NCBI RefSeq assembly: GCF_003583725.1
Contig: NZ_QXTF01000004.1
Span: 124,001 to 188,000 of the forward strand
Length of the DNA stretch: 64,000 nt
Direction: 5' to 3'
DNA from: Sphingomonas edaphi
GTDB taxonomy: Bacteria > Pseudomonadota > Alphaproteobacteria > Sphingomonadales > Sphingomonadaceae
The notes beneath the pieces were generated by a model. It was not told where the DNA came from, did not search any database, and worked only from the letters and a program-made list of their open reading frames with translations. The stretch's first letter is position 1; each line of letters opens with the position of its first letter. Shown here piece by piece: positions 46,003-55,877 of this stretch. The translations under genes were made by a program, and so were the position numbers.

Positions 46003-47094
46003 ATGACCGCTACCGCCTTCTGTTTGCCTGAGACGACCTCAGCACCCTTCGACACTAACGCTACACCACTAGAGGACCTCGGCCCGGTCCCAAATCCATT
46101 GCCGCGCCTCCTATCCGGGCACGACCTGACTGCCGACGAAGCCATGCACTTATTTGAGCGGCTTGTGCTTGGCCGGCTGCAGCCCGCTGAAATCGCGGCC
46201 TTGCTGATTGCCCTTCGAATGAAAGGCGAGACCGACCAGGAAATGATCGGTGCCGCTCGGGCATTAATCGGCACTGCCCAGCCGTTCGAGCGGCCTGCTT
46301 ATCTCTACGCTGACTGCTGCGGCACTGGTGGAGACGGATCCGGTTCAATTAACGTATCAACGGCAACGGCACTGGTTGCGGCCGCCTGCGGCCTTCCCGT
46401 AGCCAAGCATGGCAATCGCTCCGTCTCCAGCCGTTGCGGCTCGGCCGATGTGCTGCAAGCCCTTGGCGTCCGACTTGATGTTGATGCAGCGGTTGCACGG
46501 CGAGCACTAGACCAGACCGGGTTTTGCTTCCTCAACGCGCCTTCCTACCACCCAGGCATGAAGCACGCCGCTCCGGTAAGGCAGCAGCTGCAGGTGCGCA
46601 CGGTGATGAACCTACTCGGTCCCTGTGTGAACCCCGCGCGGCCGAAGGTGCAGTTACTTGGAGTAGCGGATCCCGAGCGCTTGATGCCCATTGCCCGCAC
46701 GCTTGAGGCAATGGGCACCGAACGAGCTTTGGTAGTGCACGGAAGCGGCCTCGACGAGGTCGCCTTGCATGGCCCGACAACTGCCATCCGCCTAACTAAC
46801 GGCACCTTCGAGCAAATCGAAATCACACCGGAAGACGCCGGCATATCCCGTGCCGAACCAGATACAATTACCGGCGGCGCGCCTGAAGAAAATGCCAAGC
46901 GTCTCAAGAACCTCCTCAACGGCCGCGGCAACGATGCCGAGCGTGACATCGTCAGGCTCAACGCGGCCGCTCTGCTGGTAACCGCTGGCGTCGCCAGCGA
47001 CTTGCGAGACGGTGCAGGAATGGCGCTGGAAGCAATCAGGAGCGGCGCTGCTTCTCGGGTTCTTGCAGCTTACGTGGAGGCGACAAATGGCTGA
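46003..47094 (+). CDS. trpD: Anthranilate phosphoribosyltransferase
   Basis: Transfers phosphoribosyl to anthranilate. The 363-residue protein has the GTGGDGSGSINVSTAT PRPP loop, KHGNRSVSSRCGSADVL, and GGAPEENAKRL near the C-terminus. The first ~30 residues (to about PLEDLGPV) are extra compared with single-domain TrpD. The sequence around AQPFERPAYLYAD resembles the TrpD domain of gammaproteobacteria closely. AAGGATT precedes the ATG at 46003. It starts the structural part of the attenuated operon; trpE and trpG are not present in the window. Confidence 0.95.
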   Translation: MTATAFCLPETTSAPFDTNATPLEDLGPVPNPLPRLLSGHDLTADEAMHLFERLVLGRLQPAEIAALLIALRMKGETDQEMIGAARALIGTAQPFERPAYLYADCCGTGGDGSGSINVSTATALVAAACGLPVAKHGNRSVSSRCGSADVLQALGVRLDVDAAVARRALDQTGFCFLNAPSYHPGMKHAAPVRQQLQVRTVMNLLGPCVNPARPKVQLLGVADPERLMPIARTLEAMGTERALVVHGSGLDEVALHGPTTAIRLTNGTFEQIEITPEDAGISRAEPDTITGGAPEENAKRLKNLLNGRGNDAERDIVRLNAAALLVTAGVASDLRDGAGMALEAIRSGAASRVLAAYVEATNG

Positions 47095-48430
47095 CGTCCT
47101 TGCCCGCATTGTTGCGCGCAAGCGGACCGAAGTTGCTGCGCGCATTGCTGAACCCATTGCAGCTGAACCAACACGCCGCTCGCTGCGCGCAGCACTCGCC
47201 AAACCTGGCGCGCGTTTCATCATGGAGGTCAAGCGGCGCAGTCCTTCTGGCCACGCAGCCCGTCACTCGCTGGAGAATGCGGTCCGCGCCTATGCGCCCG
47301 TGGCAGACGCAATCAGCGTTCTCACTGACGAGGCGGACTTCGGTGGTTCTCTCGAAGACCTGCGCGCGGTCCGTGCACGTTTCGATGGGCCGATCCTCGC
47401 AAAGGACTTCGTTGTCCATCCGAGCCAGGTTCGCGAAGCGCGAGCGGCGGGAGCCGATGCCGTTCTCGCCATGATGTCCGTGCTCGATGACCACGAGGCC
47501 GCGGCTGTCATGCACGAAGCCCGCGAACTCGGCATGGATATCATCGTCGAAGTACACGACGAGGACGAATTGGCTCGCGCACTGGCGCTGGGCGCTGACA
47601 TCGTCGGCATCAATAATCGTGACCTAACATCGCTCTCGATCGACCTTTCGGTGACGGAAGGCCTTGCCCCAAAGGTGCCAGACAACGTGTTAGTCATCGC
47701 CGAAAGTGGGATCTCCGGACGATCGGATGTCACCCGGCTGGCGCCTTATGTCGATGCTTTCCTGGTGGGCTCGGCTCTAATGGCCGCCGATGATATCGGA
47801 CGAGCCACGCGGAGCTTGGTCCACGGCCAAGTGAAGATTTGCGGGCTGACGCGGGTCGAAGATATTGCGGAAGCGGCGCGCCTGGGCGCGACTGATGTCG
47901 GCTTCATCTTTCATGCTGCCAGCCCCCGCCGCACCACAGCGGAACAAGCGCGAATTCTCATCGGCGCGGCGCGAAATGCCGGGCTGCGGAGCGTCGGCGT
48001 CTTTTCCGGGGACGACCCGCACATTGCTGACACCGCTAGGCTTCTCGGGCTGGATGCAGTGCAGGTGCATGGCTCCGTAGACCCGACTTTGACCACGTCG
48101 CTGGCCGGCCGAGATCTGATCGGGGTCTGCGCAATTCGTGACGGCATCACCGATCCGCCCCCGGCATGTTCAGACAGATTGCTGTTCGACAGCGGCGACG
48201 GCGGCACGGGACAAAGCTTCGACTGGGGCGTAATTGATGGTCATCCGGCCCTGGCAACCGCTTTTCTCGCGGGAGGCATCAACCCGGCAAATGTAGCCGC
48301 GGCTGCCCAGGTCGGCGCAGCAGGAATCGACCTCTCCAGCGGGATCGAGACAGCGCCGGGTATCAAGGATCATGACAAGATGGCGGCGCTATTTGCGGCG
48401 TTGCGCCCCGCCGCAAGGAGCGACACATGA
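47087..48430 (+). CDS. trpCF: Indole-3-glycerol-phosphate synthase / phosphoribosylanthranilate isomerase fusion
   Basis: A 447-residue bifunctional enzyme. Residues 1 to about 245 are TrpC ([38 protein letters not shown]). Residues from about 249 are TrpF ([47 protein letters not shown]). The linker is short. It catalyses isomerisation and ring closure in Trp synthesis. Many alphaproteobacteria have separate trpC and trpF; the fusion is the enterobacterial arrangement. The start at ATG 47087 overlaps trpD by 8 bp with GGAGG upstream. Confidence 0.95.
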   Translation: MADVLARIVARKRTEVAARIAEPIAAEPTRRSLRAALAKPGARFIMEVKRRSPSGHAARHSLENAVRAYAPVADAISVLTDEADFGGSLEDLRAVRARFDGPILAKDFVVHPSQVREARAAGADAVLAMMSVLDDHEAAAVMHEARELGMDIIVEVHDEDELARALALGADIVGINNRDLTSLSIDLSVTEGLAPKVPDNVLVIAESGISGRSDVTRLAPYVDAFLVGSALMAADDIGRATRSLVHGQVKICGLTRVEDIAEAARLGATDVGFIFHAASPRRTTAEQARILIGAARNAGLRSVGVFSGDDPHIADTARLLGLDAVQVHGSVDPTLTTSLAGRDLIGVCAIRDGITDPPPACSDRLLFDSGDGGTGQSFDWGVIDGHPALATAFLAGGINPANVAAAAQVGAAGIDLSSGIETAPGIKDHDKMAALFAALRPAARSDT

Positions 48431-49614
48431 AATTGGATGGACGTTTTGGCCGCTTCGGCGGGGCATATGTACCGGAGATTCTGGTCCCAGCTCTCGAGCA
48501 ACTGGAATCCGCCTTTCTCGATGCTCAGACGGATGAGGCATTTCAGGCAGAACTTGCCACCCTTTTGTCGACTTATGCCGGCCGGCCGACACCACTGACG
48601 CGCTGTCGTAATCTGGGTGGTGGCGCCACGCGGATTTATCTCAAACGGGAAGATTTGCTCCACGGCGGCGCGCACAAAACCAACCAGGTCCTCGCCCAGG
48701 CGCTTCTCGCCCGGAGGATGGGCAAGACCAGGCTCATTGCCGAGACCGGGGCCGGGCAGCACGGTGTTGCGACCGCACTGGCCGGCGCCCTCTTTGGCCT
48801 CAAAACCGTTGTCTACATGGGCGCGGACGATGTCGCCCGCCAGCAACTCAACGTCTTCCGAATGGAGCTGATGGGCGCGACGGTAGTACCGGTTACGGCC
48901 GGCGGGCGAACACTCAAGGACGCCGTCAACGAAGCATTACGTGACTGGACCGCGAGCTTCGAGAACACGCATTACCTCCTCGGAACGGTTGCCGGTCCCC
49001 ACCCTTTCCCGCTCATGGTTCGTGAGTTTCAGCGTGTCATCGGCAAGGAGGCACGCGAACAAATCTTGGCCTTGGAAGGGCGCCTGCCCGACATGGTGAT
49101 CGCGTGCGTTGGCGGAGGGTCCAACGCGATCGGCATCTTTTCCGATTTTGTGGACGATCCAGACGTGGCGCTGATCGGGATCGAGGCAGCCGGCAAAGGG
49201 CTGGATGGTTCGGAACATGGCGCGACTTTGCTTCGCGGCCGAACCGGTATCCTTCACGGCGCCGAGACGTTGCTGTTGCAGGACAGCGACGGCCAGGTTG
49301 CCGATACCTGGTCGGTCTCAGCTGGGCTCGACTATCCCGCCGTTGGCCCCGAGCATGCCCACCTTCAGGATATCGGACGTGCAACTTATGCCGGAATAAC
49401 CGACGAGGATGCACTGGACGCCTTCGTCGCACTCGCCCGGGCCGAAGGCATCGTCGCAGCGTTCGAGAGCTGCCATGCCCTTGCTCATGCTTTGAAGTTG
49501 GCGGAGAGCGGAAATGATCAAATCCTGCTCGTGAACCTGTCCGGTCGTGGCGACAAGGACATGGCCCAGGCGCAAAGGTTGTTAGCGGCGCATTCGCTGA
49601 GGGCCGCGGCATGA
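48427..49614 (+). CDS. trpB: Tryptophan synthase beta subunit
   Basis: A 395-residue PLP enzyme joining indole and serine. [19 protein letters not shown] start, PLP-Lys in [36 protein letters not shown] and GPEHAHL. Length is typical. It overlaps trpCF by 4 bp and trpA by 4 bp. Confidence 0.97.
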   Translation: MKLDGRFGRFGGAYVPEILVPALEQLESAFLDAQTDEAFQAELATLLSTYAGRPTPLTRCRNLGGGATRIYLKREDLLHGGAHKTNQVLAQALLARRMGKTRLIAETGAGQHGVATALAGALFGLKTVVYMGADDVARQQLNVFRMELMGATVVPVTAGGRTLKDAVNEALRDWTASFENTHYLLGTVAGPHPFPLMVREFQRVIGKEAREQILALEGRLPDMVIACVGGGSNAIGIFSDFVDDPDVALIGIEAAGKGLDGSEHGATLLRGRTGILHGAETLLLQDSDGQVADTWSVSAGLDYPAVGPEHAHLQDIGRATYAGITDEDALDAFVALARAEGIVAAFESCHALAHALKLAESGNDQILLVNLSGRGDKDMAQAQRLLAAHSLRAAA

Positions 49615-50432
49615 CGCGATATGCTGCAATGTTCGCCCGTTGCGCGGCCAGCAATCAGGCCGCGTTCGGCGCGTTCCTAATGCTCGGCGATCCAAATCCG
49701 GTAGCCTGCGCTGATTACCTCGACGCGCTGGTTGCAGGCGGAGCGGACATGATCGAGCTTGGCATTCCGTTTAGCGATCCGGTTGCCGACGGCCCCGTGA
49801 TCCAGTCTGCAGCGGCTCGTGCACTGGCCGCCGGCGTTCGCACCGCGGACGCCCTGGCATTGGTGGCCGACTTTCGCAGCCGCCATGCCAACGTGCCAAT
49901 TGGCATCCTTACCTACGCCAATATCGTTGCTGCTCGCGGGATCGATGCGTTCTGCCAGGAGCTAGCCGCTGCCGGTGCGGACAGCCTTCTCGTCGCCGAT
50001 GTGCCCACCTTAGAGGCAGCGCCTTATTCTCGAGCGGCCAAAGCGGCGGGCATCGACCTCGTGATGATCGCCGCGCCCAATACCCCCCAAGCGACATTGG
50101 CGAGGATTGCCTCCCTATCCGGCGGCTACACCTATTGCGTCGCTCGCGTGGGAGTAACCGGGCACGGCGAAGCGCCTCGGTTTGATCACCGACCCCTGCT
50201 TGACGGGCTTGCAGCGGTAGGCGCGCCGCCCCCGATACTTGGCTTCGGTATCGGTTCTGCAGAGCAGGTAACGGCTGCTTTGGCAGAGGGCGTAGCGGGC
50301 GTGATTAGCGGCTCGGCAATCGTCGAGAGGATCGCACGGGGCGAGGGCCCCGATGAGGTGGCTGCCTTTGTTGCCGATCTTAAAGCTGGGACGCGGCAGC
50401 CCGAGCTACGGGGGGTTGCCACCAGCGGCTGA
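49611..50432 (+). CDS. trpA: Tryptophan synthase alpha subunit
   Basis: A 273-residue barrel that releases indole from indole-3-glycerol phosphate. The catalytic Glu is in [19 protein letters not shown] and Asp in [16 protein letters not shown] and [10 protein letters not shown] form the phosphate site. It overlaps trpB (ATGA). A 47-bp gap follows before the TrpR-family gene. Confidence 0.96.
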   Translation: MTRYAAMFARCAASNQAAFGAFLMLGDPNPVACADYLDALVAGGADMIELGIPFSDPVADGPVIQSAAARALAAGVRTADALALVADFRSRHANVPIGILTYANIVAARGIDAFCQELAAAGADSLLVADVPTLEAAPYSRAAKAAGIDLVMIAAPNTPQATLARIASLSGGYTYCVARVGVTGHGEAPRFDHRPLLDGLAAVGAPPPILGFGIGSAEQVTAALAEGVAGVISGSAIVERIARGEGPDEVAAFVADLKAGTRQPELRGVATSG

Positions 50433-50479
50433 GGTCGGTAGAGGCGTGTTTCACTGTTTCATCACGCTGTAACAAGGTC

Positions 50480-50791
50480 ATGCCGAACACTCCGCTCTCA
50501 GACGCACGCTCCGCACTTGCCGACGACCTCGCCGACGCGCTTGTTGCCCTCGAAAACGCCGAGGACGCACGTGCCTTCCTGACGGACCTTTGCACGCCGG
50601 CGGAAGTGCATGCGCTCGCCGAGCGATGGCACGTCGCAAAGCTGCTCGACGAGGGCGCGATGACCTACCGGGAAATTCACGATGCGACCGGGGTCAGCAC
50701 GACAACGGTCGTCCGCGTTGCGAGATTTCTCAGGCAGGAACCGAATGGCGGCTACCGCCGCCTCCTCGATCGGCTGAGGCCCACAAAATGA
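50480..50791 (+). CDS. TrpR-superfamily (YerC/YecD, HisR-like) regulator
   Basis: A 103-residue all-helical protein. LTDLCTPAEVHALAERWHVAK-type dimer helices followed by the HTH YREIHDATGVSTTTVVRV match the TrpR fold in its YerC/YecD form. Its stop overlaps hisG (ATGA), so it is the first gene of the his operon rather than the last of trp. Related genes in Xanthomonadales sit before hisG and are proposed histidine-operon repressors (HisR); the same role is inferred here. AAGG lies near the ATG. Confidence 0.85.
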   Translation: MPNTPLSDARSALADDLADALVALENAEDARAFLTDLCTPAEVHALAERWHVAKLLDEGAMTYREIHDATGVSTTTVVRVARFLRQEPNGGYRRLLDRLRPTK

Positions 50792-51681
50792 GCCCCGATC
50801 GCAACCGGATTCACCTTGCCGTTCAGAAATCGGGTCGGCTGAGTGAAGAATCGCTGTCGCTTCTGAAGGGCGCGGGCCTGCGGCTGTCGCGCGGTGGAAA
50901 GTCTTCGCTGTCGGCACGAGCGGACAACTACCCTCTCGACCTGATGCTGGTGCGGGATGACGACATACCCACGTTCGTCGCGGACGGCGTATGCGAGCTC
51001 GGTATTGTCGGGCAGAACGTCCTCGAGGAATATGCGCTGGGCCAGCCTGACCGCCGGATCGAGGAAGTCGCGCGGCTTGGATTTGGACGCTGCAGTCTCA
51101 AGATCGCCGCGCCCGATAGCCTCAACTTCTTCAAGCTGAAAATGTTGGAAGGGCAGCGCATCGCGACCAGCTATCCGAACATTCTTCGCCGTTTCTTGGA
51201 CACCCAAGGGATCAGTGCCGACATCGTCACGATGCGCGGCGCCGTCGAGCTTGCGCCTAGACTGGGGATTGCCCGGTTCATCTGCGACCTGGTTTCAACC
51301 GGCGCGACCCTTGACGCGAACGGGCTCGCCCCGGTTGCCGACGTTTTCGACAGCGAAGCGGTGATGATCCGTACGCTCAAGCCGGTCGACGCGCCGCACC
51401 GGGCGAAAATGGACGGGCTTCTGACCCGCATCGGCGGCGTTATTGCGACCCAGGAAAGCAAATATATCGTTCTGAATGCGCCCGAAAGCGCACTGCCTGC
51501 GATCAGCAAAATTCTGCCTGGCGCCGAGGCGCCGACGGTAGTGCCGCTGGTCGGCCGTCCCGGACAGGTTGCCGTCCAAGCCGTCTGCCAAGAGTCGGTT
51601 TTTTGGGAGACGCTTGAGCGCCTCAAAGGCGCAGGCGCATCGGCAATCCTAGTGATGCCCATCGAAAAGATGATGATGTGA
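50788..51681 (+). CDS. hisG: ATP phosphoribosyltransferase, long (HisZ-independent) form
   Basis: First enzyme of histidine synthesis. The 297-residue length and the C-terminal regulatory domain (VIATQESKYIVLNAP, GAEAPTVVPL, ETLERLKGAGASAILV) match the self-contained gammaproteobacterial form. The catalytic part has QKSGRLSEES, VRDDDIPTFVADGV and CDLVSTGATLDANGL. It overlaps the regulator upstream and hisD downstream by 4 bp each. Confidence 0.96.
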   Translation: MSPDRNRIHLAVQKSGRLSEESLSLLKGAGLRLSRGGKSSLSARADNYPLDLMLVRDDDIPTFVADGVCELGIVGQNVLEEYALGQPDRRIEEVARLGFGRCSLKIAAPDSLNFFKLKMLEGQRIATSYPNILRRFLDTQGISADIVTMRGAVELAPRLGIARFICDLVSTGATLDANGLAPVADVFDSEAVMIRTLKPVDAPHRAKMDGLLTRIGGVIATQESKYIVLNAPESALPAISKILPGAEAPTVVPLVGRPGQVAVQAVCQESVFWETLERLKGAGASAILVMPIEKMMM

Positions 51682-52943
51682 AAAGGTTCGACTGGTCCGA
51701 TCGCGGCAGCCGTGCCGCTGCGCTCGCCCGGCCGCAAGCTCGGGAAAACGACGCCCTCCTCGCGGACGTGCGCAATATAGTCGAGGAAGTTCGAACAGGC
51801 GGATGGGCCGCGTTGGTGGAACAGAGCCGGCGGATCGATGGCTTCGCCCCACGCCGCCTACCCGTCGCTCCATTCGCGCGCGTTGGCCGTGAGATGATCC
51901 CCGCCGCCACGCAGGCCGCGATGCAGTTCGCAGCGCAGAACATCGAGAGCTTTCACCGCCAGACGCTCCCGAAGGACGTGCAGGTGCTTACCTACCCCGG
52001 CCTCGCGGTTTCCAAGCTATGGCGTCCGCTCGACCGGGCCGGGCTCTACGTTCCCGGTGGACGCGCGCCCCTCTTCTCGACCTTGATGATGCTTGCCATT
52101 CCAGCGAAGGTAGCTGGCGTTCAGGAACTGGTAGTCGTCACGCCGCCCCGGCCGGACTGTACGCTGCACCCGGCCATCGCGCTTGCCGCTGAACTGTGCG
52201 GTGTTGAAGCGATCTGGACAGTTGGAGGAGCGCAGGCCATCGCCGCGCTCGCTTTCGGAGCCGGGGACATCCCGGCCGTCGACAGGATTTGCGGCCCCGG
52301 AAATTCGTGGGTTGCTGCGGCCAAGGCTCAAGTCGCCGCGATGCGCGGCGGGCCCGGGATAGACCTCCCGGCTGGACCGAGCGAGTTGCTGGTTCTTGCC
52401 GATCGCAGCGCTGATCCTGCAACCGTCGCCGCAGATCTTCTCAGCCAAGCCGAGCATGATCCAGATGCGCAGGTACTTCTCGTTTCGCCATGTTCAGAAG
52501 TCCTCGATGCGGTCGAAGCGGCGTTCGCGATACAGTCGGGAAGACTGGGGACGACGCTCGCTCCGTTCCGATCAATTGCCTGCGCCGACATTGAGGAAGC
52601 AGTTGCGATCGCCAACACCTACGCACCGGAGCATCTCTGCCTTGCCGTATCTGACGCCCCGACGCTGCTGCCTTCCATTCGCAATGCCGGGGCCGTGTTT
52701 GTCGGCGGCTCTGCAGCAGAGAGCTTTGGCGACTACCTGGCGGGTTCGAGCCATGTCCTGCCGACCGACGGTGCCGCCCGCTTCACCGGCGGGGTTTCGA
52801 CGCTCACCTTTATGAAGTCGATGACAGTCCAGCAGCTGAGCTCGCAAGCAGCGGCATCCCTCGCGGCGCCCGCCGCGGCGCTTGCTCGGCTCGAAGGACT
52901 GGAGGCACACGCCCTCGCTGCCCAGGCAAGGGCCGCATCATGA
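51678..52943 (+). CDS. hisD: Histidinol dehydrogenase
   Basis: A 421-residue NAD- and zinc-dependent enzyme oxidising histidinol to histidine in two steps. Motifs: YVPGGRAPLFSTLMMLAIPA, IDLPAGPSELLVLAD, SQAEHDPDAQ, YAPEHLCLA. The GTG start overlaps the hisG stop (GTGA). Standard domain length. Confidence 0.96.
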   Translation: MKRFDWSDRGSRAAALARPQARENDALLADVRNIVEEVRTGGWAALVEQSRRIDGFAPRRLPVAPFARVGREMIPAATQAAMQFAAQNIESFHRQTLPKDVQVLTYPGLAVSKLWRPLDRAGLYVPGGRAPLFSTLMMLAIPAKVAGVQELVVVTPPRPDCTLHPAIALAAELCGVEAIWTVGGAQAIAALAFGAGDIPAVDRICGPGNSWVAAAKAQVAAMRGGPGIDLPAGPSELLVLADRSADPATVAADLLSQAEHDPDAQVLLVSPCSEVLDAVEAAFAIQSGRLGTTLAPFRSIACADIEEAVAIANTYAPEHLCLAVSDAPTLLPSIRNAGAVFVGGSAAESFGDYLAGSSHVLPTDGAARFTGGVSTLTFMKSMTVQQLSSQAAASLAAPAAALARLEGLEAHALAAQARAAS

Positions 52944-54565
52944 CCCTCATTACGCGGCTGGCTCGCCCCGCAATTCTTGCGCTTCCTCCCTCCGATATCG
53001 CCGGCCCACCCCTGCCCGGCACGGTGAGGCTGGACGCCAACGAAAACCCCTATCCGGCGCTCGTGGCCACGGGTGGAGACCTCAACCGATATCCAGAACC
53101 ACAGCCGGATGTCCTGCGCCGCCGACTGGCGGACCTTTATGCGGTGCAACCGGAGCGCCTGTGGGTCACCCGGGGCAGCGATGATGCGATCGACCTGTTG
53201 ATCCGCACCTTTTGCGAGGCCGGCAAAGATTCGATTGGAATCGTCGAGCCCACCTTCTCTGCCTATGCCCAGTTTGCGAGCGTGCAGGGTGCCGGAGTGA
53301 TTAGGGCTCGCCTCGACGACCAGTTCGCTTTCAATGCCGACAAGGTCATTGAGGCAATGACTGCTCAACGGCCAAAGCTTCTGTTTCTATGCACCCCCAA
53401 TAATCCAACGGGGACCCGCGTAGCGCCCGAAGACGTTCGACGTATCGCTTCAGCGCTTCCTGACACGATCGTGGTCGTCGATGAGGCCTATATCGAGTTT
53501 TCCGACGATCCTGGCCTTGCCGCAGAGGCTTCCGGAAATCTTGTCGTACTTCGTACCCTGTCCAAGGCCTTTGGATTGGCAGGCGCAAGGATCGGTTGCG
53601 CGATCGGCTCACCTGAGTTGATCGAACTCCTGGCACGCGTGTCGCCCCCCTACCCACTTCCCGGTCCAAGCATTGCTGCCGCACTGGACGCACTGGGTCC
53701 CGAGAGAATGCCGCTGCACCGCAAGCGCATCGGCGACCTTATTGCCGAACGGGAAAGGCTGGCGGGACTGCTTGATGGTGTCGGAGAGATCCGGTCCATC
53801 CGCTCCGGCGGCAATTTCCTGTTCCTGGACGTCGTCGATCCGCAGGGCTTGGCGCGGCGGTTGGCGGCGGCCGGCGTGCGAGTTCGGTTCCGCCCCAATG
53901 CCTTGCCCGGCGGAGTCCGCGTCAGCATCGGCACAGCTGCAGAAAACGCTGCGCTGCTTGCCATTTTCGGAATGACAAACAACACCAGCAATCGGCGCGC
54001 CGAGCTGGTACGGGACACCAAGGAGACACGGATTGCTGTGGCGATCGACCTCGATCGCGACGAACCGCGCGTCATCGATACAGGCGTCGCTTTCTTTGAC
54101 CATATGCTGGACCAGGTTGCGGCCCATGCCGGCTTTGCGCTCACGCTCACATGTCGCGGAGACACCGATGTCGACGCGCATCACACCGTTGAAGATGTGT
54201 CCATTGCGCTCGGCGGCGCCGTGCGTCAGGCGCTGGGCGACAAGCGCGGTATCGGCCGTTTCGGCTTTGCCCTCCCAATGGACGAGGCGGCGGGCCAGGT
54301 GCTGCTGGATCTTTCGGGCCGGCCATTCGCCAAGTTCGAGGGACAATTCGAAACTCCTGCCGTTGGAGACCTGCCCACCCAGATGGTCCCGCACGTTTTC
54401 CGCAGCTTGGCAGAGTCCCTCGGCGCGGCAATCCACGTCGAGGTCAGCGGCGATAATGACCATCACAAGGTTGAGGCGGCCTTCAAGGCGTTCGGTCGGG
54501 CGCTGCGGCAAGCTGTCGCGAAGGGCAGTAGCGCGGGGCTTCCGTCCACCAAAGGTGTGCTTTGA
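52940..54565 (+). CDS. hisCB: Histidinol-phosphate aminotransferase / imidazoleglycerol-phosphate dehydratase fusion
   Basis: A 541-residue fusion. Residues 1 to about 343 are a complete HisC: RLDANENPYP, TPNNPTGTRV, DEAYIEF, and the PLP-lysine RTLSKAFGLAGARIG. From residue 345 onward is a complete HisB dehydratase domain: VRDTKETRIAVAI, FFDHMLDQVAAHAGF, DAHHTVEDVS, LPMDEAAGQV, DNDHHKVEAAFKAFGR, LPSTKGVL. The HAD phosphatase domain of enteric HisB is absent. The frame has no stop between the domains; an in-frame ATG at 53972 begins the dehydratase and could be used independently. It overlaps hisD (ATGA) and hisH (TTGA). Confidence 0.94.
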   Translation: MTLITRLARPAILALPPSDIAGPPLPGTVRLDANENPYPALVATGGDLNRYPEPQPDVLRRRLADLYAVQPERLWVTRGSDDAIDLLIRTFCEAGKDSIGIVEPTFSAYAQFASVQGAGVIRARLDDQFAFNADKVIEAMTAQRPKLLFLCTPNNPTGTRVAPEDVRRIASALPDTIVVVDEAYIEFSDDPGLAAEASGNLVVLRTLSKAFGLAGARIGCAIGSPELIELLARVSPPYPLPGPSIAAALDALGPERMPLHRKRIGDLIAERERLAGLLDGVGEIRSIRSGGNFLFLDVVDPQGLARRLAAAGVRVRFRPNALPGGVRVSIGTAAENAALLAIFGMTNNTSNRRAELVRDTKETRIAVAIDLDRDEPRVIDTGVAFFDHMLDQVAAHAGFALTLTCRGDTDVDAHHTVEDVSIALGGAVRQALGDKRGIGRFGFALPMDEAAGQVLLDLSGRPFAKFEGQFETPAVGDLPTQMVPHVFRSLAESLGAAIHVEVSGDNDHHKVEAAFKAFGRALRQAVAKGSSAGLPSTKGVL

Positions 54566-55152
54566 CCAGCCTCGTCATCCTCGATCTGGGCTACGGAAAC
54601 ACGCGTTCGGTCGCGCTGGCGTTCGAGAGGCTTGGCCGCCAGCCCATACTGACTTCCGACCCGGCCGTCGCAGCGTCGGCCGAGCACCTCGTGATGCCGG
54701 GGGTCGGCGCGGCGAGCAGCGCCATGACGCGATTCCGGGAGACCGGACTGGATGAAATCCTCCGCCACCGCACAGCGCCAACGCTGGGCATTTGCCTCGG
54801 CATGCAGTTGCTGTTCGAGGAGAGCGAGGAGGACGGCGGTACCTCCCTGCTGGCCCTACTTCCTGGAACCGTTGCCGCGCTTGAACCAGTTCCGTCCGCT
54901 CCCGTTCCAAACATGGGCTGGTGCGCCTTGTCCGACGTCCAGCCGGGGCTCGGCGTAGCGGAAGACGAGCATTTCTGCTTCGCGCATAGCTTCGCTTGTC
55001 CTGATGGCCCCTACACCGCAGCAAGAGCGATACATGGAAACACCGCCTTCCCGGCGCTAGTACGCGCGGGACCGCTGTGGGGCGCGCAATTTCATCCCGA
55101 ACGCTCGTCCGCGGCGGGCGCGCGGTTTCTGTCAGCGTTCCTCGCGTCATGA
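54562..55152 (+). CDS. hisH: Imidazole glycerol phosphate synthase glutaminase subunit
   Basis: A 196-residue class I glutamine amidotransferase. The catalytic Cys is in GICLGMQLLFEES and the His-Glu pair in FHPERSS; the N-terminus reads LDLGYGN. It supplies ammonia to HisF. The start is a TTG overlapping the stop of the HisC-HisB gene. Confidence 0.95.
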   Translation: MTSLVILDLGYGNTRSVALAFERLGRQPILTSDPAVAASAEHLVMPGVGAASSAMTRFRETGLDEILRHRTAPTLGICLGMQLLFEESEEDGGTSLLALLPGTVAALEPVPSAPVPNMGWCALSDVQPGLGVAEDEHFCFAHSFACPDGPYTAARAIHGNTAFPALVRAGPLWGAQFHPERSSAAGARFLSAFLAS

Positions 55153-55877
55153 TCCTGGTGCCCGCGATCGACTTAGTTGGTGGACGCTGCGTGCGACTGG
55201 CGCAGGGCGATTTCGCCCGCGAGACGGTTTATGACGCCGACCCCGCCGACGCATTAGCTGGCTTCGCCGCCGCAGGAGCGAGCGAAGCACATCTTGTGGA
55301 CCTTGATGGCGCGCGAGCGAGAGAACCCCGCCAGCACGAACTTTTCGCCGTCTTGGCAAGAACGGCACCGCTAGCTCTCCAGGTTGCCGGGGGTTTCCGC
55401 ACTCCAGACCACGTTGGGCGAATGCTCGAAACAGGTATCGCGCGTGTCGTGATCGGGAGCCTGGCCCTCGATGATCCGGATGCCTTTGCCGCGCTGATCG
55501 ACAAGTACGGAAATGACCGCATCGTGCTTGCCCTTGATGTCCGCCTCGATGATGGCATTCCAATTGTCGCAACTCACGGCTGGCTGACCACCACGGGACG
55601 GACCCTCGATGAGGTCCTCAAGCAGTTTGGGTCAGTTCGCCACCTATTGGTAACGGACATCTCACGCGACGGCATGATGGAGGGGCCAAATCTGGCGTTG
55701 ATGCGGACGGTTGCTGCTTCTTATCCCGAAATTGAGCTGCAGGCATCGGGCGGAGTTGCCGTGCTTGGCGACCTTGCAGCGCTTAGCGCGATTGGCGCGG
55801 CGCGCGCGATCGTTGGAAAAGCAATCTGGGAGCGGCGCTTCACGGTTGCGGAAGGGCTAGCCCATGCCCGCGGCTAG
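55149..55877 (+). CDS. hisA: ProFAR isomerase
   Basis: A 242-residue (beta-alpha)8 barrel. [17 protein letters not shown] starts the first half; [11 protein letters not shown] and VIGSLALDD form the first phosphate site, ALDVRLDDG and [13 protein letters not shown] the second half. It overlaps hisH (ATGA) and hisF by 14 bp. Confidence 0.95.
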   Translation: MILVPAIDLVGGRCVRLAQGDFARETVYDADPADALAGFAAAGASEAHLVDLDGARAREPRQHELFAVLARTAPLALQVAGGFRTPDHVGRMLETGIARVVIGSLALDDPDAFAALIDKYGNDRIVLALDVRLDDGIPIVATHGWLTTTGRTLDEVLKQFGSVRHLLVTDISRDGMMEGPNLALMRTVAASYPEIELQASGGVAVLGDLAALSAIGAARAIVGKAIWERRFTVAEGLAHARG

